Under the pieces are notes generated by a model that worked only from the letters and a program-made list of their open reading frames with translations, did no database searches and was not told the origin of the DNA. This document shows positions 25,448-33,498 of a stretch of DNA of 34,307 nucleotides, piece by piece. The DNA is from Phycisphaerales bacterium UBA1910. GTDB lineage: Bacteria; Planctomycetota; Phycisphaerae; Phycisphaerales; UBA1924. A program made the position numbers and the translations under genes. Location: NCBI GenBank assembly GCA_002337545.1, contig DDGE01000047.1:50012-84318 (forward strand), read 5' to 3'. Within the stretch, counting starts at the first letter, position 1. Each line of letters opens with the position of its first letter.

Positions 25448-25933
25448 GCCGTGCACGATCAACTGATGCGGCTAAGTGTGTCAAGATCACATTTGATTTC
25501 GGTTCAGATTTGTTCACAACGACACCCCCGCTTTGTGCATAACCGGCCGCTTCGGTGGATGAAAAAAACTCTGTGCACCCAAGTGTCTGAAAACGCAAAC
25601 ACTGCGATGTGCAATCCGTTTCTCAAACGCTCCGAGCGGTTGCGAACGCACGCGTGAACTACTACACTCCCCCCCGCTGGTCAGGATCGACCGGTAGCAG
25701 CAGGTCGCGGGATCATCCCGTGGGGACGCACATTTTTCTTTGTGCTTGACGGCAGATCATCGCTTGGTTTCACCGGGCGGAAATGTATCTGTGTGTTCAC
25801 GATGACCTGTTCGATTGGTGAATGGACTCTTTCTTTCTCGACGCATTGCTCGCCCAGCCGGGGTGCAAGGTGCGCGATCGGATCGCGCAGGCACCCCAGA
25901 TCGGGCGGTCCAGGATGACCAAGAGGCGCTGTT
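25448..25933. other. Candidate origin region (oriC) upstream of dnaA
   Basis: No gene is supported in this 486-bp stretch. TGTGCATAA at 25534-25542 is a perfect DnaA box read on the minus strand (TTATGCACA). TTGTTCACA at 25510-25518 differs from TTATNCACA at one position. The core TGTGCA recurs in the same orientation at 25572 and 25608 (spacings 38 and 36 bp) and overlaps the dnaA start at 25933. Short inverted repeats occur at 25709-25722 and 25728-25745. Only one box is perfect, so this is a candidate. Confidence 0.4.
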
Positions 25934-27550
25934 GTGCACCACTCATTGCAAGACGCAGTCCATCACGGGGAACCTCAACGAGCTGGATCAGAAGCCGCAC
26001 CGCTTCGATTCAAACGCCCCACCACGCCCGGACGTCGAGAGATCACGGATCATTCTCCCCAGGCCCCCGCGCCAGCACGCACCCAAGCTCCGCGGAAAGA
26101 GATCGACGCGTGCGCCAGCATCCGTGACCATCTGACCCAGGCGTTGGGTGCCAATCGTGTCCGCCGGTACCTGAATGAACGCACGAGCATCGTGCAGATC
26201 GATCCGCAGACGATCGAGGTCTGTGCAGGAGATGCGTTTACACTCGACATGATCCAGCGGCGACTGGGCGAAGCACTGCGGATCGCTGCACAGTTCTCGC
26301 TGGGAACGACCGAGCCAACGATCGGTTTCCGAATTAAGCCAGACCTGAACCCCGCGCACACAAATCAGGAAGAAATCGCTGAACATCAACCTGATTCGTC
26401 ACCTGATCGCATCTCGAATCGTGTCGAGTACCCCCGCAAACCAAGCTCGCACTCGGCTCAGGAACGCTGCCCGCGTCTGGAAGAGTTCATCGTTGGGGCG
26501 TCGAATCGACTCGCATTTGAATCTATTCGTCAGTGTATCGAATCCCCTACCGCAGGCGTTCCAGTGTTCATCCATGGCTCGTGCGGTGTTGGGAAGACTC
26601 ATCTCCTCCGCGGCGCAACCCTCCGGATGCGTCAACTCCGCCCCGGTGCTAAGGTCCGCTACACCACCGGTGAGGCATTTACCAACGGATTCGTCAAAGC
26701 GATCCGCAACCGCACCGTGGATGCGTTTCAGAAGAAGTACCGCAATCTCGATCTGCTGTGCATTGACGACATCCACCTGATGGCTGGGAAACAGGCCACG
26801 CAGCATGAGCTGCTCCAGATCTTCAATATGCTGTCGCTCGGCGGGGCACGCATCATCCTCGCATCCGACGCGCACCCACGCACGATCGCGAGATTTGACC
26901 AGTCCCTTTCCTCTAGATTCAGCGCGGGACTCGTCGTCCGTGTTGATGAGCCCGACATGGATCTTGCACACCGGCTCGTCCATGTCGTTGCCCACAAGCG
27001 TGGAATGATCGTCGATGACGCGTGTGCCCGAGTGATCTGTGATCGCATCGGAATCGGTCGCGGCGCGAGCGTGCGGGATATCGAGGGGGCATTGGTCCAG
27101 ATCCAAGCCGTGGCCCAACTGCTCGATCGTGAATCATGCCAAGGGGGGATGATCTCCCCAACCGCCGGGCATATCCGCAAGGCTCTGGCCCTGCGATGCG
27201 GGGATGAAACCTCCGCCTCCAGCGCGCCGCTCTCGCTTGATCTGATTATCCGGACAGTCTGCGACGAGCTGAGCGTCTCGATCTGCGACCTCAAGGGCAA
27301 AGGGCGTCGCAAAAAGGTCGTTCTGGCTCGCGAGCTCATCATCCACCTCGCACGCCAGCTCACGAGCAAGAGCTTCCCCGAGATCGCCCACGCGATCGGG
27401 CGTCCGAACCACTCCACGGTCATCACGGCCGCCAAGCGGTTCAAGGATCGACTCGGGGCTCAGATCTCGGTCGAGGCGGACTGTCCCTTCGATGGGCTTC
27501 CCTTGTGCGAACTGACCCAGCGTCTGACCCGGAATGTGCAACAGGCATAA
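25934..27550 (+). CDS. dnaA: Chromosomal replication initiator DnaA
   Basis: This 538-residue protein has Walker A GSCGVGKT (215-222), Walker B LLCIDDIH (274-281), sensor-like SLSSRFSAG, and a C-terminal helix-turn-helix with the DnaA signature (SFPEIAHAIGRPNHSTVITA, about 478-498). A domain I-like region at about 55-125 is followed by a polar linker. It starts at GTG 25934, with AAGAGG 7 nt upstream and an in-frame stop 18 bp before. This gives a basic, Pro-rich extension of about 55 residues before domain I that is unusual for DnaA. The usual neighbours dnaN, recF and gyrB are absent. DnaA binds DnaA boxes and melts oriC. Confidence 0.95.
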   Translation: MHHSLQDAVHHGEPQRAGSEAAPLRFKRPTTPGRREITDHSPQAPAPARTQAPRKEIDACASIRDHLTQALGANRVRRYLNERTSIVQIDPQTIEVCAGDAFTLDMIQRRLGEALRIAAQFSLGTTEPTIGFRIKPDLNPAHTNQEEIAEHQPDSSPDRISNRVEYPRKPSSHSAQERCPRLEEFIVGASNRLAFESIRQCIESPTAGVPVFIHGSCGVGKTHLLRGATLRMRQLRPGAKVRYTTGEAFTNGFVKAIRNRTVDAFQKKYRNLDLLCIDDIHLMAGKQATQHELLQIFNMLSLGGARIILASDAHPRTIARFDQSLSSRFSAGLVVRVDEPDMDLAHRLVHVVAHKRGMIVDDACARVICDRIGIGRGASVRDIEGALVQIQAVAQLLDRESCQGGMISPTAGHIRKALALRCGDETSASSAPLSLDLIIRTVCDELSVSICDLKGKGRRKKVVLARELIIHLARQLTSKSFPEIAHAIGRPNHSTVITAAKRFKDRLGAQISVEADCPFDGLPLCELTQRLTRNVQQA

Positions 27551-27613
27551 GGAAAACGAGATTCTCGCGTCTGCGCCTTGCCAAGCGAGGCACATAGCGC
27601 CGACAATGCGCGT

Positions 27614-28795
27614 ATGTCGCATCATGAGATACCGCTGAGTTCACCGGACATCACGAAACACGAAGAAGACCTTGTCTTGGAGGTCCTCCGCTCGGGCCGG
27701 CTCTCGATCGGTCCTATGCAGGAGCAGTTCGAGGCGCTGGTCGCGAAACGATGCGGAACGACTCACGCGATCGCGTGCTCATCCGGTACCGCGGGACTGC
27801 ACATGGTGCTCGTGGGTTTGGGGATCGGGCCCGGCGATGAGGTGATCACGACCCCATTCAGCTTCATCGCATCAGCGAACGCCATCCTCTATGTGGGTGC
27901 CAAGCCCGTGTTTGTGGACATCTGCCCGACGAGTCTGAACGCGAATCCGGAACTGATCGAGAAAGCGATCACGCCCCGAACCAAGGCGATACTCGCGGTT
28001 GAGGCGTTCGGAAACCCCACGCATTTCGATACATACGAAAAAATCGCCGCACGCCATGAGATCCCCCTCATCGAGGATTCCTGCGAAGCACTGGGTACCG
28101 TGTATAAGGGAACCCGGGCGGGCAGCTTCGGCCGCGCCGGAGTCTTCGGGTTTTACCCCAACAAGCAAATCACGACAGGCGAGGGTGGCATGATTGTCAC
28201 AAACGACGATCGGCTTGCCAATGTTTGCCGCTCGTTGAGAAATCAGGGGCGCGCCGTCGCAGGTCGCGGCTCCATCGCCGGCGGATCGACCGCGGGATCC
28301 TGGCTTCACCATGAGCGGCTGGGCTTCAACTATCGCATGTCGGAGATCAACGCCGCACTGGGCGTCGCACAGATGGAACGCCTCGACGAGCTCATCGAAC
28401 TCCGCAACGACACAGCGAATCGGTACATCGAGCGGCTCCTTGATGTGTCCGAGATCACCCTCCCGACGATCGATCCCGAGTGCTCGATCATGAGCTGGTT
28501 TGTGTTCGTGGTGCGGCTCGCGGCAGGATACACACGCGAGGAGCGGGATCGGGTGATCGCCGGCTTGCGCATGCATGAGATCGGTGCGGGGGACTACTTC
28601 CCCTGCATCCACCTGCAACCGATATACAAACGAGCGATGGGGTATCAGGAGGGGAGTTTCCCGATCGCGGAGAGCGTGAGTCAGCGGACGATCGCGCTCC
28701 CGTTTTCGACCACAATGACCCCGCACGATGTGGATCTGGTGGCCCAAACGCTTGAGGTGATGATCTCAAGGGAGAACCTGTCGAGAAGGGATTGA
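27614..28795 (+). CDS. DegT/DnrJ/EryC1/StrS-family PLP aminotransferase
   Basis: This 393-residue protein has the nucleotide-sugar aminotransferase pattern: ACSSGTAGLHM, DEVITTPFSFIASANAI, IEDSCEALG, and the PLP Lys184 in FYPNKQITTGEGG. RLGFNYRMSEINAALG and DYFPCIHLQPIY follow. These enzymes aminate keto-sugars bound to UDP or TDP for LPS, capsule or secondary glycans. A TTG at 27578 is also in frame; the ATG at 27614 is preferred. Specific sugar unknown. Confidence 0.92.
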   Translation: MSHHEIPLSSPDITKHEEDLVLEVLRSGRLSIGPMQEQFEALVAKRCGTTHAIACSSGTAGLHMVLVGLGIGPGDEVITTPFSFIASANAILYVGAKPVFVDICPTSLNANPELIEKAITPRTKAILAVEAFGNPTHFDTYEKIAARHEIPLIEDSCEALGTVYKGTRAGSFGRAGVFGFYPNKQITTGEGGMIVTNDDRLANVCRSLRNQGRAVAGRGSIAGGSTAGSWLHHERLGFNYRMSEINAALGVAQMERLDELIELRNDTANRYIERLLDVSEITLPTIDPECSIMSWFVFVVRLAAGYTREERDRVIAGLRMHEIGAGDYFPCIHLQPIYKRAMGYQEGSFPIAESVSQRTIALPFSTTMTPHDVDLVAQTLEVMISRENLSRRD

Positions 28796-28914
28796 TCCTG
28801 TTGGATGACACGCCGGATTTGCGCAGAGCGTGAAACGCATCGAGAATTCGCCCGATCGACCCCACCCTGAATCGCATCATGGGGTATCCTGACGGCTATC
28901 CTATATTCACACGC

Positions 28915-28933
28915 GATGGGGTCGGACCCCATC
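28915..28933 (+). promoter_or_regulatory. Perfect hairpin in the mreB leader
   Basis: GATGGGGT and ACCCCATC pair perfectly around CGG. The in-frame ATG at 28916 lies inside the stem, which favours the GTG at 28970 as the real mreB start. A TATATT (28902-28907) just upstream could be the -10, placing the hairpin near the 5' end of the mRNA. Confidence 0.4.
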
Positions 28934-28969
28934 ATCTTGCGGGGGGCACCCCAAGGAGACCTAGAACCA

Positions 28970-30019
28970 GTGTGGTATGAGCGCCTACTTGGACCGTTCG
29001 GCGTGGACATGGGCATCGACCTGGGGACATGCAACACCCTCGTCGCTGTGCGTGGACAGGGAATCGTTCTGAACGAACCCTCCGTAGTGGCCGTGCGCAA
29101 AGGCACCAATCAGGTTCTCAAGAACGGACAGGCCGTTGGGTGGGTCGCCAAGGAAATGCTTGGCAAGACCCCCGGGTCGATTACCGCCATCCGCCCCCTC
29201 AAGGACGGCGTGATCTCGGACTTCGAGATTACCGAGGCGATGCTCAACTACTTTATTACCAAGGTCACCGGTCGCGTTCGCATGCTTGGCCCGCGCGTGG
29301 TGATCTCGATCCCCTCGGGCATCACGGCCGTCGAGAAACGAGCGGTGTTCGATTCCGCCGAGCACGCGGGCGCTCGCAAGACCTACCTCCTCGAAGAACC
29401 CATCGCGGCGGCGATCGGTGCGGGACTGCCCTTCGCCGAGCCCACCGCGTCCATGATCGTGGATATCGGCGGCGGTACGACCGAGGTCGCCATCATGACC
29501 CTCGCGGACATCGCCAACTGCGAATCGGTCCGCGTCGCGGGTGATGACATGGACGAAGCCATCATCGCGCACATGAAACGGAACTACTCGCTGATGATCG
29601 GTGAGCAGACCGCCGAGCGGATCAAAATCCAAATCGGGTCCGCGGCACCCGTCGGCGAAGAGACCAAGATGGAAGTCCGAGGACGCGATATGGTGTCGGG
29701 ACTTCCTCGCAAATGCGAGATCACCAGCGAAGAGATCCGCGAGGCGCTCCACGAGCCGGTGTACAACATCATCGAAGCGGTCACACGCACGCTCGAACGG
29801 GCAGAGCCCGAACTCGCGGCGGACCTCGTGGACAACGGGATCATGCTGGCGGGCGGTGGCTCGCTCCTCCGAGGACTCTCCATCGAGATCAACAAGGCAA
29901 CGGGGCTCGAAGTGACCCTCGCGGAAGATCCATTGACCTGTGTTGCCCGAGGCACAGCGATCTACCTCGAGAATATCGAGGAGTGGAAGGAAACCCTCGA
30001 GAACAACTCGGACATCTGA
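28970..30019 (+). CDS. mreB: Rod-shape-determining actin-like protein MreB
   Basis: This 349-residue protein has phosphate-1 loop MGIDLGTCNTLV, IVLNEPSVVAV, RPLKDGVISDF, phosphate-2 MIVDIGGGTTEVA and the adenosine motif IMLAGGGSLLRG, all typical of MreB. E. coli MreB is 347 residues. GTG 28970 (VWYERLLGPFG) is preferred because AAGGAG lies 11 nt upstream and the ATG at 28916 is inside a hairpin. MreB filaments guide wall elongation; mreC and mreD follow. Planctomycetes differ in divisome content, so the presence of mreBCD here is worth noting. Confidence 0.95.
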   Translation: MWYERLLGPFGVDMGIDLGTCNTLVAVRGQGIVLNEPSVVAVRKGTNQVLKNGQAVGWVAKEMLGKTPGSITAIRPLKDGVISDFEITEAMLNYFITKVTGRVRMLGPRVVISIPSGITAVEKRAVFDSAEHAGARKTYLLEEPIAAAIGAGLPFAEPTASMIVDIGGGTTEVAIMTLADIANCESVRVAGDDMDEAIIAHMKRNYSLMIGEQTAERIKIQIGSAAPVGEETKMEVRGRDMVSGLPRKCEITSEEIREALHEPVYNIIEAVTRTLERAEPELAADLVDNGIMLAGGGSLLRGLSIEINKATGLEVTLAEDPLTCVARGTAIYLENIEEWKETLENNSDI

Positions 30020-30075
30020 TCCGGGCACTCCAGCTCGGCTCGGGTCTGATTCCCACGCTCAAGACGAGGCAGCAC

Positions 30076-30942
30076 ATGCACCAGCAATCCCTGATCGTGC
30101 GATGGTCGATGCCGATCACGGTCGGGGTGCTGTTCATCCTCTCGTTCCTACCGGCGCGAATGCTTAAATGGACGGACTGGTTCTCTGCACAGGTCCAAGT
30201 CGCGATTGTCCCCATCACGCATCCGCTGACCATCGCAGTCGATACGATCGTGCCCGCACGCATCTCAAACCCCGCCGCGAGCGAACGCGAGCGGGCGCTG
30301 CTCAACGAACTCGAACGCACCAAGGTCGAACTGCTCCAGACGCGCGAGGAGAACGCGCGATTGGCGCGACAAATGGACCAGTACATCCTTGGTGCGGCCC
30401 TGAGCAACGATCGGATCAAGCAGGCCACCCGCCCTCGTGTGGGCAACTTGGCTGGCGATATTCTCCTGATCCGGACGGGCAATCTGGAGGGGCTGACGCA
30501 AGGCACCGTGGTTGTTTCTGAAGCCACCCAGCTCGTTGGGCGTGTGAGCCGCGTGGATCGCAAGACCGCCCAGGTGCTGCCGATCACCGCACCAGGAGCG
30601 CAACCGATCATGGGCGTTGTGCTGCTCAACGACGAAGTCGAAAATCAGGTTCGCTGCTTCCTCCGACCCACAGGCAACGGCACGCTCAGGGGCGAAGTCG
30701 CACGCCCCGCGCTCGAGGAATCGCTCAGCATCGAGATCGGGCAGGAAGTCCGCCTCCTTGACAGTCAATGGCCGACGAGCGCCCAGATGCTGATGATCGG
30801 GACGATCGAACGCGTCGAACCCGACCCGGAGCAACCACTTCGTCCGCAGATCGTTGTGCGCCCCACCTTCGAGGATCTGCGTCGATTGCCCGAGGTCACC
30901 CTCCGCATCCCCGATACCGGCGATCAGGGGGATCGGCCATGA
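30076..30942 (+). CDS. mreC: Rod-shape-determining protein MreC
   Basis: This 288-residue protein has one N-terminal membrane helix (SMPITVGVLFILSFLPARML, about 11-30), a coiled coil at about 70-110 (SERERALLNELERTKVELLQ), and the periplasmic beta domain with GDILLIRTGNLEGLTQGTVV and GRVSRVDRKTAQVLPI, the MreC signature region. It links MreB to the elongasome PBP/SEDS proteins. It starts 56 bp after mreB, with GAGG about 7 nt upstream; the frame is open much further upstream but there it overlaps mreB. The mreD start overlaps its stop (ATGA). Confidence 0.93.
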   Translation: MHQQSLIVRWSMPITVGVLFILSFLPARMLKWTDWFSAQVQVAIVPITHPLTIAVDTIVPARISNPAASERERALLNELERTKVELLQTREENARLARQMDQYILGAALSNDRIKQATRPRVGNLAGDILLIRTGNLEGLTQGTVVVSEATQLVGRVSRVDRKTAQVLPITAPGAQPIMGVVLLNDEVENQVRCFLRPTGNGTLRGEVARPALEESLSIEIGQEVRLLDSQWPTSAQMLMIGTIERVEPDPEQPLRPQIVVRPTFEDLRRLPEVTLRIPDTGDQGDRP

Positions 30943-31505
30943 ACTGGATTGTTTTCATCCTGATGGGCTGGGTGTGCTTTGGGTTGGAGCTCGCGCTGCT
31001 CCCCGTATTCGATGCGGGATCGGGCGGGGTGCATCCGAGCATGGTGGTCCCGTTGTTGGTCTTTGTCGCGATCAACGCGCCGCGAAAACCAACGCTCTGG
31101 TGCGCAATCCTGCTCGGGATCGTCATGGATCTGCTGAAACCCATCCCCGCCGTGGACGGGGGGACCTTGACCGTCATCGGCCCGCACGCGCTGGGGTACC
31201 TGCTGGGTGTGCACTTCATCATGGCGGTCCGAGGCATGCTCATCCGGCGTAACCCGTTGACAATGGTGGTGATGTCGATCCTCGTCATGCTGATCGCCCA
31301 GATCGTCGTCATCGCGATCTTCACGGCACGAGGAATCGGAGATTCCTCACTCGTTTGGGACGCAGGGACCAAGCTCCAGCAGGGGCTCTTCTCGTCGCTC
31401 TACACCGGGATCAGCGCCCTGTTATTGTCCTTCCTGTTTTTTGCGCTCGGACCTTTCTTTGGGTTCGCAAGCACCGTTCCGACCCGGTTTGCGCGTCATA
31501 TCTGA
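30939..31505 (+). CDS. mreD: Rod-shape-determining protein MreD
   Basis: This 188-residue, highly hydrophobic protein has five or six predicted membrane helices, including WIVFILMGWVCFGLELALL at the start. The pattern HPSMVVPLLVFVAINAPRKP, LGIVMDLL and GPHALGYLLG is MreD-like. Its ATG overlaps the mreC stop by 4 bp with GGGGG upstream, so it is translationally coupled. It acts with MreC in the elongasome. The C-terminus after residue 180 is short. Confidence 0.9.
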   Translation: MNWIVFILMGWVCFGLELALLPVFDAGSGGVHPSMVVPLLVFVAINAPRKPTLWCAILLGIVMDLLKPIPAVDGGTLTVIGPHALGYLLGVHFIMAVRGMLIRRNPLTMVVMSILVMLIAQIVVIAIFTARGIGDSSLVWDAGTKLQQGLFSSLYTGISALLLSFLFFALGPFFGFASTVPTRFARHI

Positions 31506-31613
31506 ACCGGCCATACACTTTTTGCACGGGCGTCTCGTCTGTGGGTAATCTGAGCATGCACAGGCGAGACACCTGTGCCACCGATTCGACTTGAAACCAG
31601 GGCATCTGTTGTT

Positions 31614-32891
31614 ATGGCTGACCAAACCAAAGCGATCCTGTTCGACGACGGCAAGGGCGTCCTCTCGCCTCTCAATGATCTCCGCCCCACCTTCGCGATC
31701 CGCACGGGCGCGATGACGATTTCCGAACGCCTCACACAAGCGTTTGATCTTGAGCCCATCGGCGTCGTAGTCCCCCAGCCCATGGTCGAGCTCACCAGTG
31801 AACTCACGACCCTCCCAGTGAATACCCCTCCTGAAGAGGGCGACGACGAGGTGCTGCTGATTAACGCTCGATGCCCGCTGCCCTTACGCGCAATAGGCGA
31901 GATCCAAGTCGGTCAGGCCATCGTCGAAGAAGACACGCAAGACATGATCGCCGTCCGCCTGACCCAGTCTGGCGTGCGGGACCTGCTCAGCGGAAACCAG
32001 CCTGAGTTGATGCCCATCGCGATCGAAGGCAAGCACCTGATCTCTCGCCCATGGGACTGGCGTCACTTCCGCGATGCGTCGCTGGAGTTCGACCTGCAGG
32101 TCATCGGGCAGAACATGATCAAGGTCGAGGCCGAGCCCATCGGGGTCACGCTCATCGGCACCGAGGGCATCGCGATCTCACGCGAGGCCATCGTCATGCC
32201 CGGCGTGATCCTCAACGCCACCGCGGGCCCAATCGTCATCGAGGAGAACGCCACCATCCGCCCCGGCGCGATCATCACCGGCCCGGCATACATCGGCCCA
32301 GGAACGACCGTGCTCGAACAAGCAAACATCAAGCCAAACACCGCCGTTGGCCCGGTCTGTAAGGTCGCGGGCGAGGTCGGGGGCAGCGTGTTCCAGGGCT
32401 ATGCCAACAAGGGCCATGCGGGGCACCTGGGCGACAGCTGGGTCGGCGAGTGGGCCAACCTCGGGGCCGACACCACCAACTCGAACCTGCTCAACACCTA
32501 CGGCGAGGTCGCCGCCCGCCCCGCACCCGGCGGCAGCATGGAAAAGACCGGCGAGATATTCCTCGGCGTGACCATGGGCGACCACACCAAGACCGCGATC
32601 GGCACACGCATCATGACCGGCGCAATCGTCGGCACCGGGACGATGTTCGCCGCCAGCACCGCGCTGGCCGGCACCACCGAGCCCTTCAGCTGGCACACCG
32701 ACGCGGGCGTGAAGCACTACCGCCTGGGCAAGTTCGTCGAGGTCTCGATGACGGCGATGGGGCGACGCGGCATCAAGCAGTCGCAGGCGTACTCGCGGCG
32801 TCTGACGATCCTGCACGAGACGGTGACCGGGCAGGAGGCGTTCAGTTGGCCGGGGAAGGATGTGAGTCATCTGGCGGGGAAGAGTGAATGA
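31614..32891 (+). CDS. Alternative GlmU-family sugar nucleotidyltransferase with beta-helix domain
   Basis: This 425-residue protein begins ILFDDGKGVLSPLNDLRPTF, the NTP_transf_4 type N-terminus. It then has a left-handed beta-helix with hexapeptide repeats (EAIVMPGVILN, ENATIRPGAIITGPAYIG) and the family block FQGYANKGHAGHLGDSWVGE followed by WANLGADTTNSNLLNTYG. This is the layout of the alternative bacterial GlmU (UDP-GlcNAc diphosphorylase/GlcN-1-P acetyltransferase, found for example in Bacteroidetes). It could supply the acetyltransferase missing from the GlmU domain protein at 199-984. The N-terminal transferase appears divergent: no GXGTRM loop. ATG 31614 is preferred to the in-frame ATG-like start at 31575, which lacks a ribosome site. 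Confidence 0.85.
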   Translation: MADQTKAILFDDGKGVLSPLNDLRPTFAIRTGAMTISERLTQAFDLEPIGVVVPQPMVELTSELTTLPVNTPPEEGDDEVLLINARCPLPLRAIGEIQVGQAIVEEDTQDMIAVRLTQSGVRDLLSGNQPELMPIAIEGKHLISRPWDWRHFRDASLEFDLQVIGQNMIKVEAEPIGVTLIGTEGIAISREAIVMPGVILNATAGPIVIEENATIRPGAIITGPAYIGPGTTVLEQANIKPNTAVGPVCKVAGEVGGSVFQGYANKGHAGHLGDSWVGEWANLGADTTNSNLLNTYGEVAARPAPGGSMEKTGEIFLGVTMGDHTKTAIGTRIMTGAIVGTGTMFAASTALAGTTEPFSWHTDAGVKHYRLGKFVEVSMTAMGRRGIKQSQAYSRRLTILHETVTGQEAFSWPGKDVSHLAGKSE

Positions 32892-32905
32892 GCAGCATCC
32901 AATAT

Positions 32906-32987
32906 GCCCCGAAGGGGCAGCGGGATGAAGCCACGGGTTCCGCTGCGCTCTACCCGTGGCTACAGGCCTGAGCCCCGTTGGGGCTCG
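32906..32987. repeat. Triple-hairpin REP-like intergenic repeat
   Basis: Three perfect palindromes lie in tandem: TGCCCC/GGGGCA (32906-32920), AGCCACGGGT/ACCCGTGGCT (32930-32939 with 32953-32962, loop TTCCGCTGCGCTC) and GAGCCCC/GGGGCTC (32971-32987). The CCACGGGT...ACCCGTGG unit with a GCTGCGCT-type loop is of a kind I know as a dispersed repeat in planctomycetes. The last hairpin lies within the 3' end of the gene at 32960-33460. Confidence 0.6.
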
Positions 32988-33460
32988 TTGGTGGAAGAGT
33001 CAGTAGACCCATCGCGCAACTCAATCATCCGCTTCCACGCCTTCGATTCGCGTTGTTTGAGAATGATCGGATCGGGCTTGTACCCCCGATACGCGCTCTC
33101 GAACAACACCACGCACGCCTGCTTCTCATAGGGATTGCCGCACTCGGGGCAGGTGCCCGTGTCGTCGAGCCCGGTCAGGGTGTATCGGCACCACGGGCAC
33201 AGGAACCACCCGTGCTTCTTGGCGCGTGCTTGGGTCCGGCGTGCGGTGAGGGCGGGTTGGATCGCGCAAAGGATCAGCGGGATCGCCATGATGTAGTAGA
33301 GCCCCGCGACATAGGGCACGAGGCACGACACAAAGATCGAAATCATGAACAGCGTCACACAGAACGCCCGGATCTTTCCGAGCGTTTTGCCCACGCCTCG
33401 CACGGGGTCCCACTTCTTCTCGAGCAGGAGTTGGAGATCATTGTGGGATCGTTCATCCAT
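32960..33460 (-). CDS. Small membrane protein with zinc-ribbon (CPWC...CPEC)
   Basis: This 166-residue protein has two membrane helices (about 31-51 and 55-70) and then a zinc ribbon: Cys88, Cys91, Cys104, Cys107 in CPWCRYTLTGLDDTGTCPEC. This CRY-x-L-x-GL...CPECG pattern is frequent in Phycisphaerae membrane proteins. Function is unknown. The last codons (PQRGSGL) are written by the GAGCCCC/GGGGCTC hairpin of the repeat, so the C-terminus may have been replaced by repeat insertion. It is divergent from polA, with 38 bp between starts. Confidence 0.8.
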   Translation of the reverse strand: MDERSHNDLQLLLEKKWDPVRGVGKTLGKIRAFCVTLFMISIFVSCLVPYVAGLYYIMAIPLILCAIQPALTARRTQARAKKHGWFLCPWCRYTLTGLDDTGTCPECGNPYEKQACVVLFESAYRGYKPDPIILKQRESKAWKRMIELRDGSTDSSTNEPQRGSGL

Positions 33461-33498
33461 CCCCGAATCATACCCGAACCCGCCCTATCCTTGGGGTG

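Noticed and set aside
25822..26127. Plus-strand frame starting MDSFFLDALLAQPG before dnaA
   Set aside because: The first 35 codons look mildly protein-like, but the rest overlaps dnaA out of phase and becomes Arg/Ser-rich; not supported as a gene.
28985..30028. Minus-strand open frame of 347 codons
   Set aside because: Antisense to mreB; His/Asp/Gly-rich shadow.
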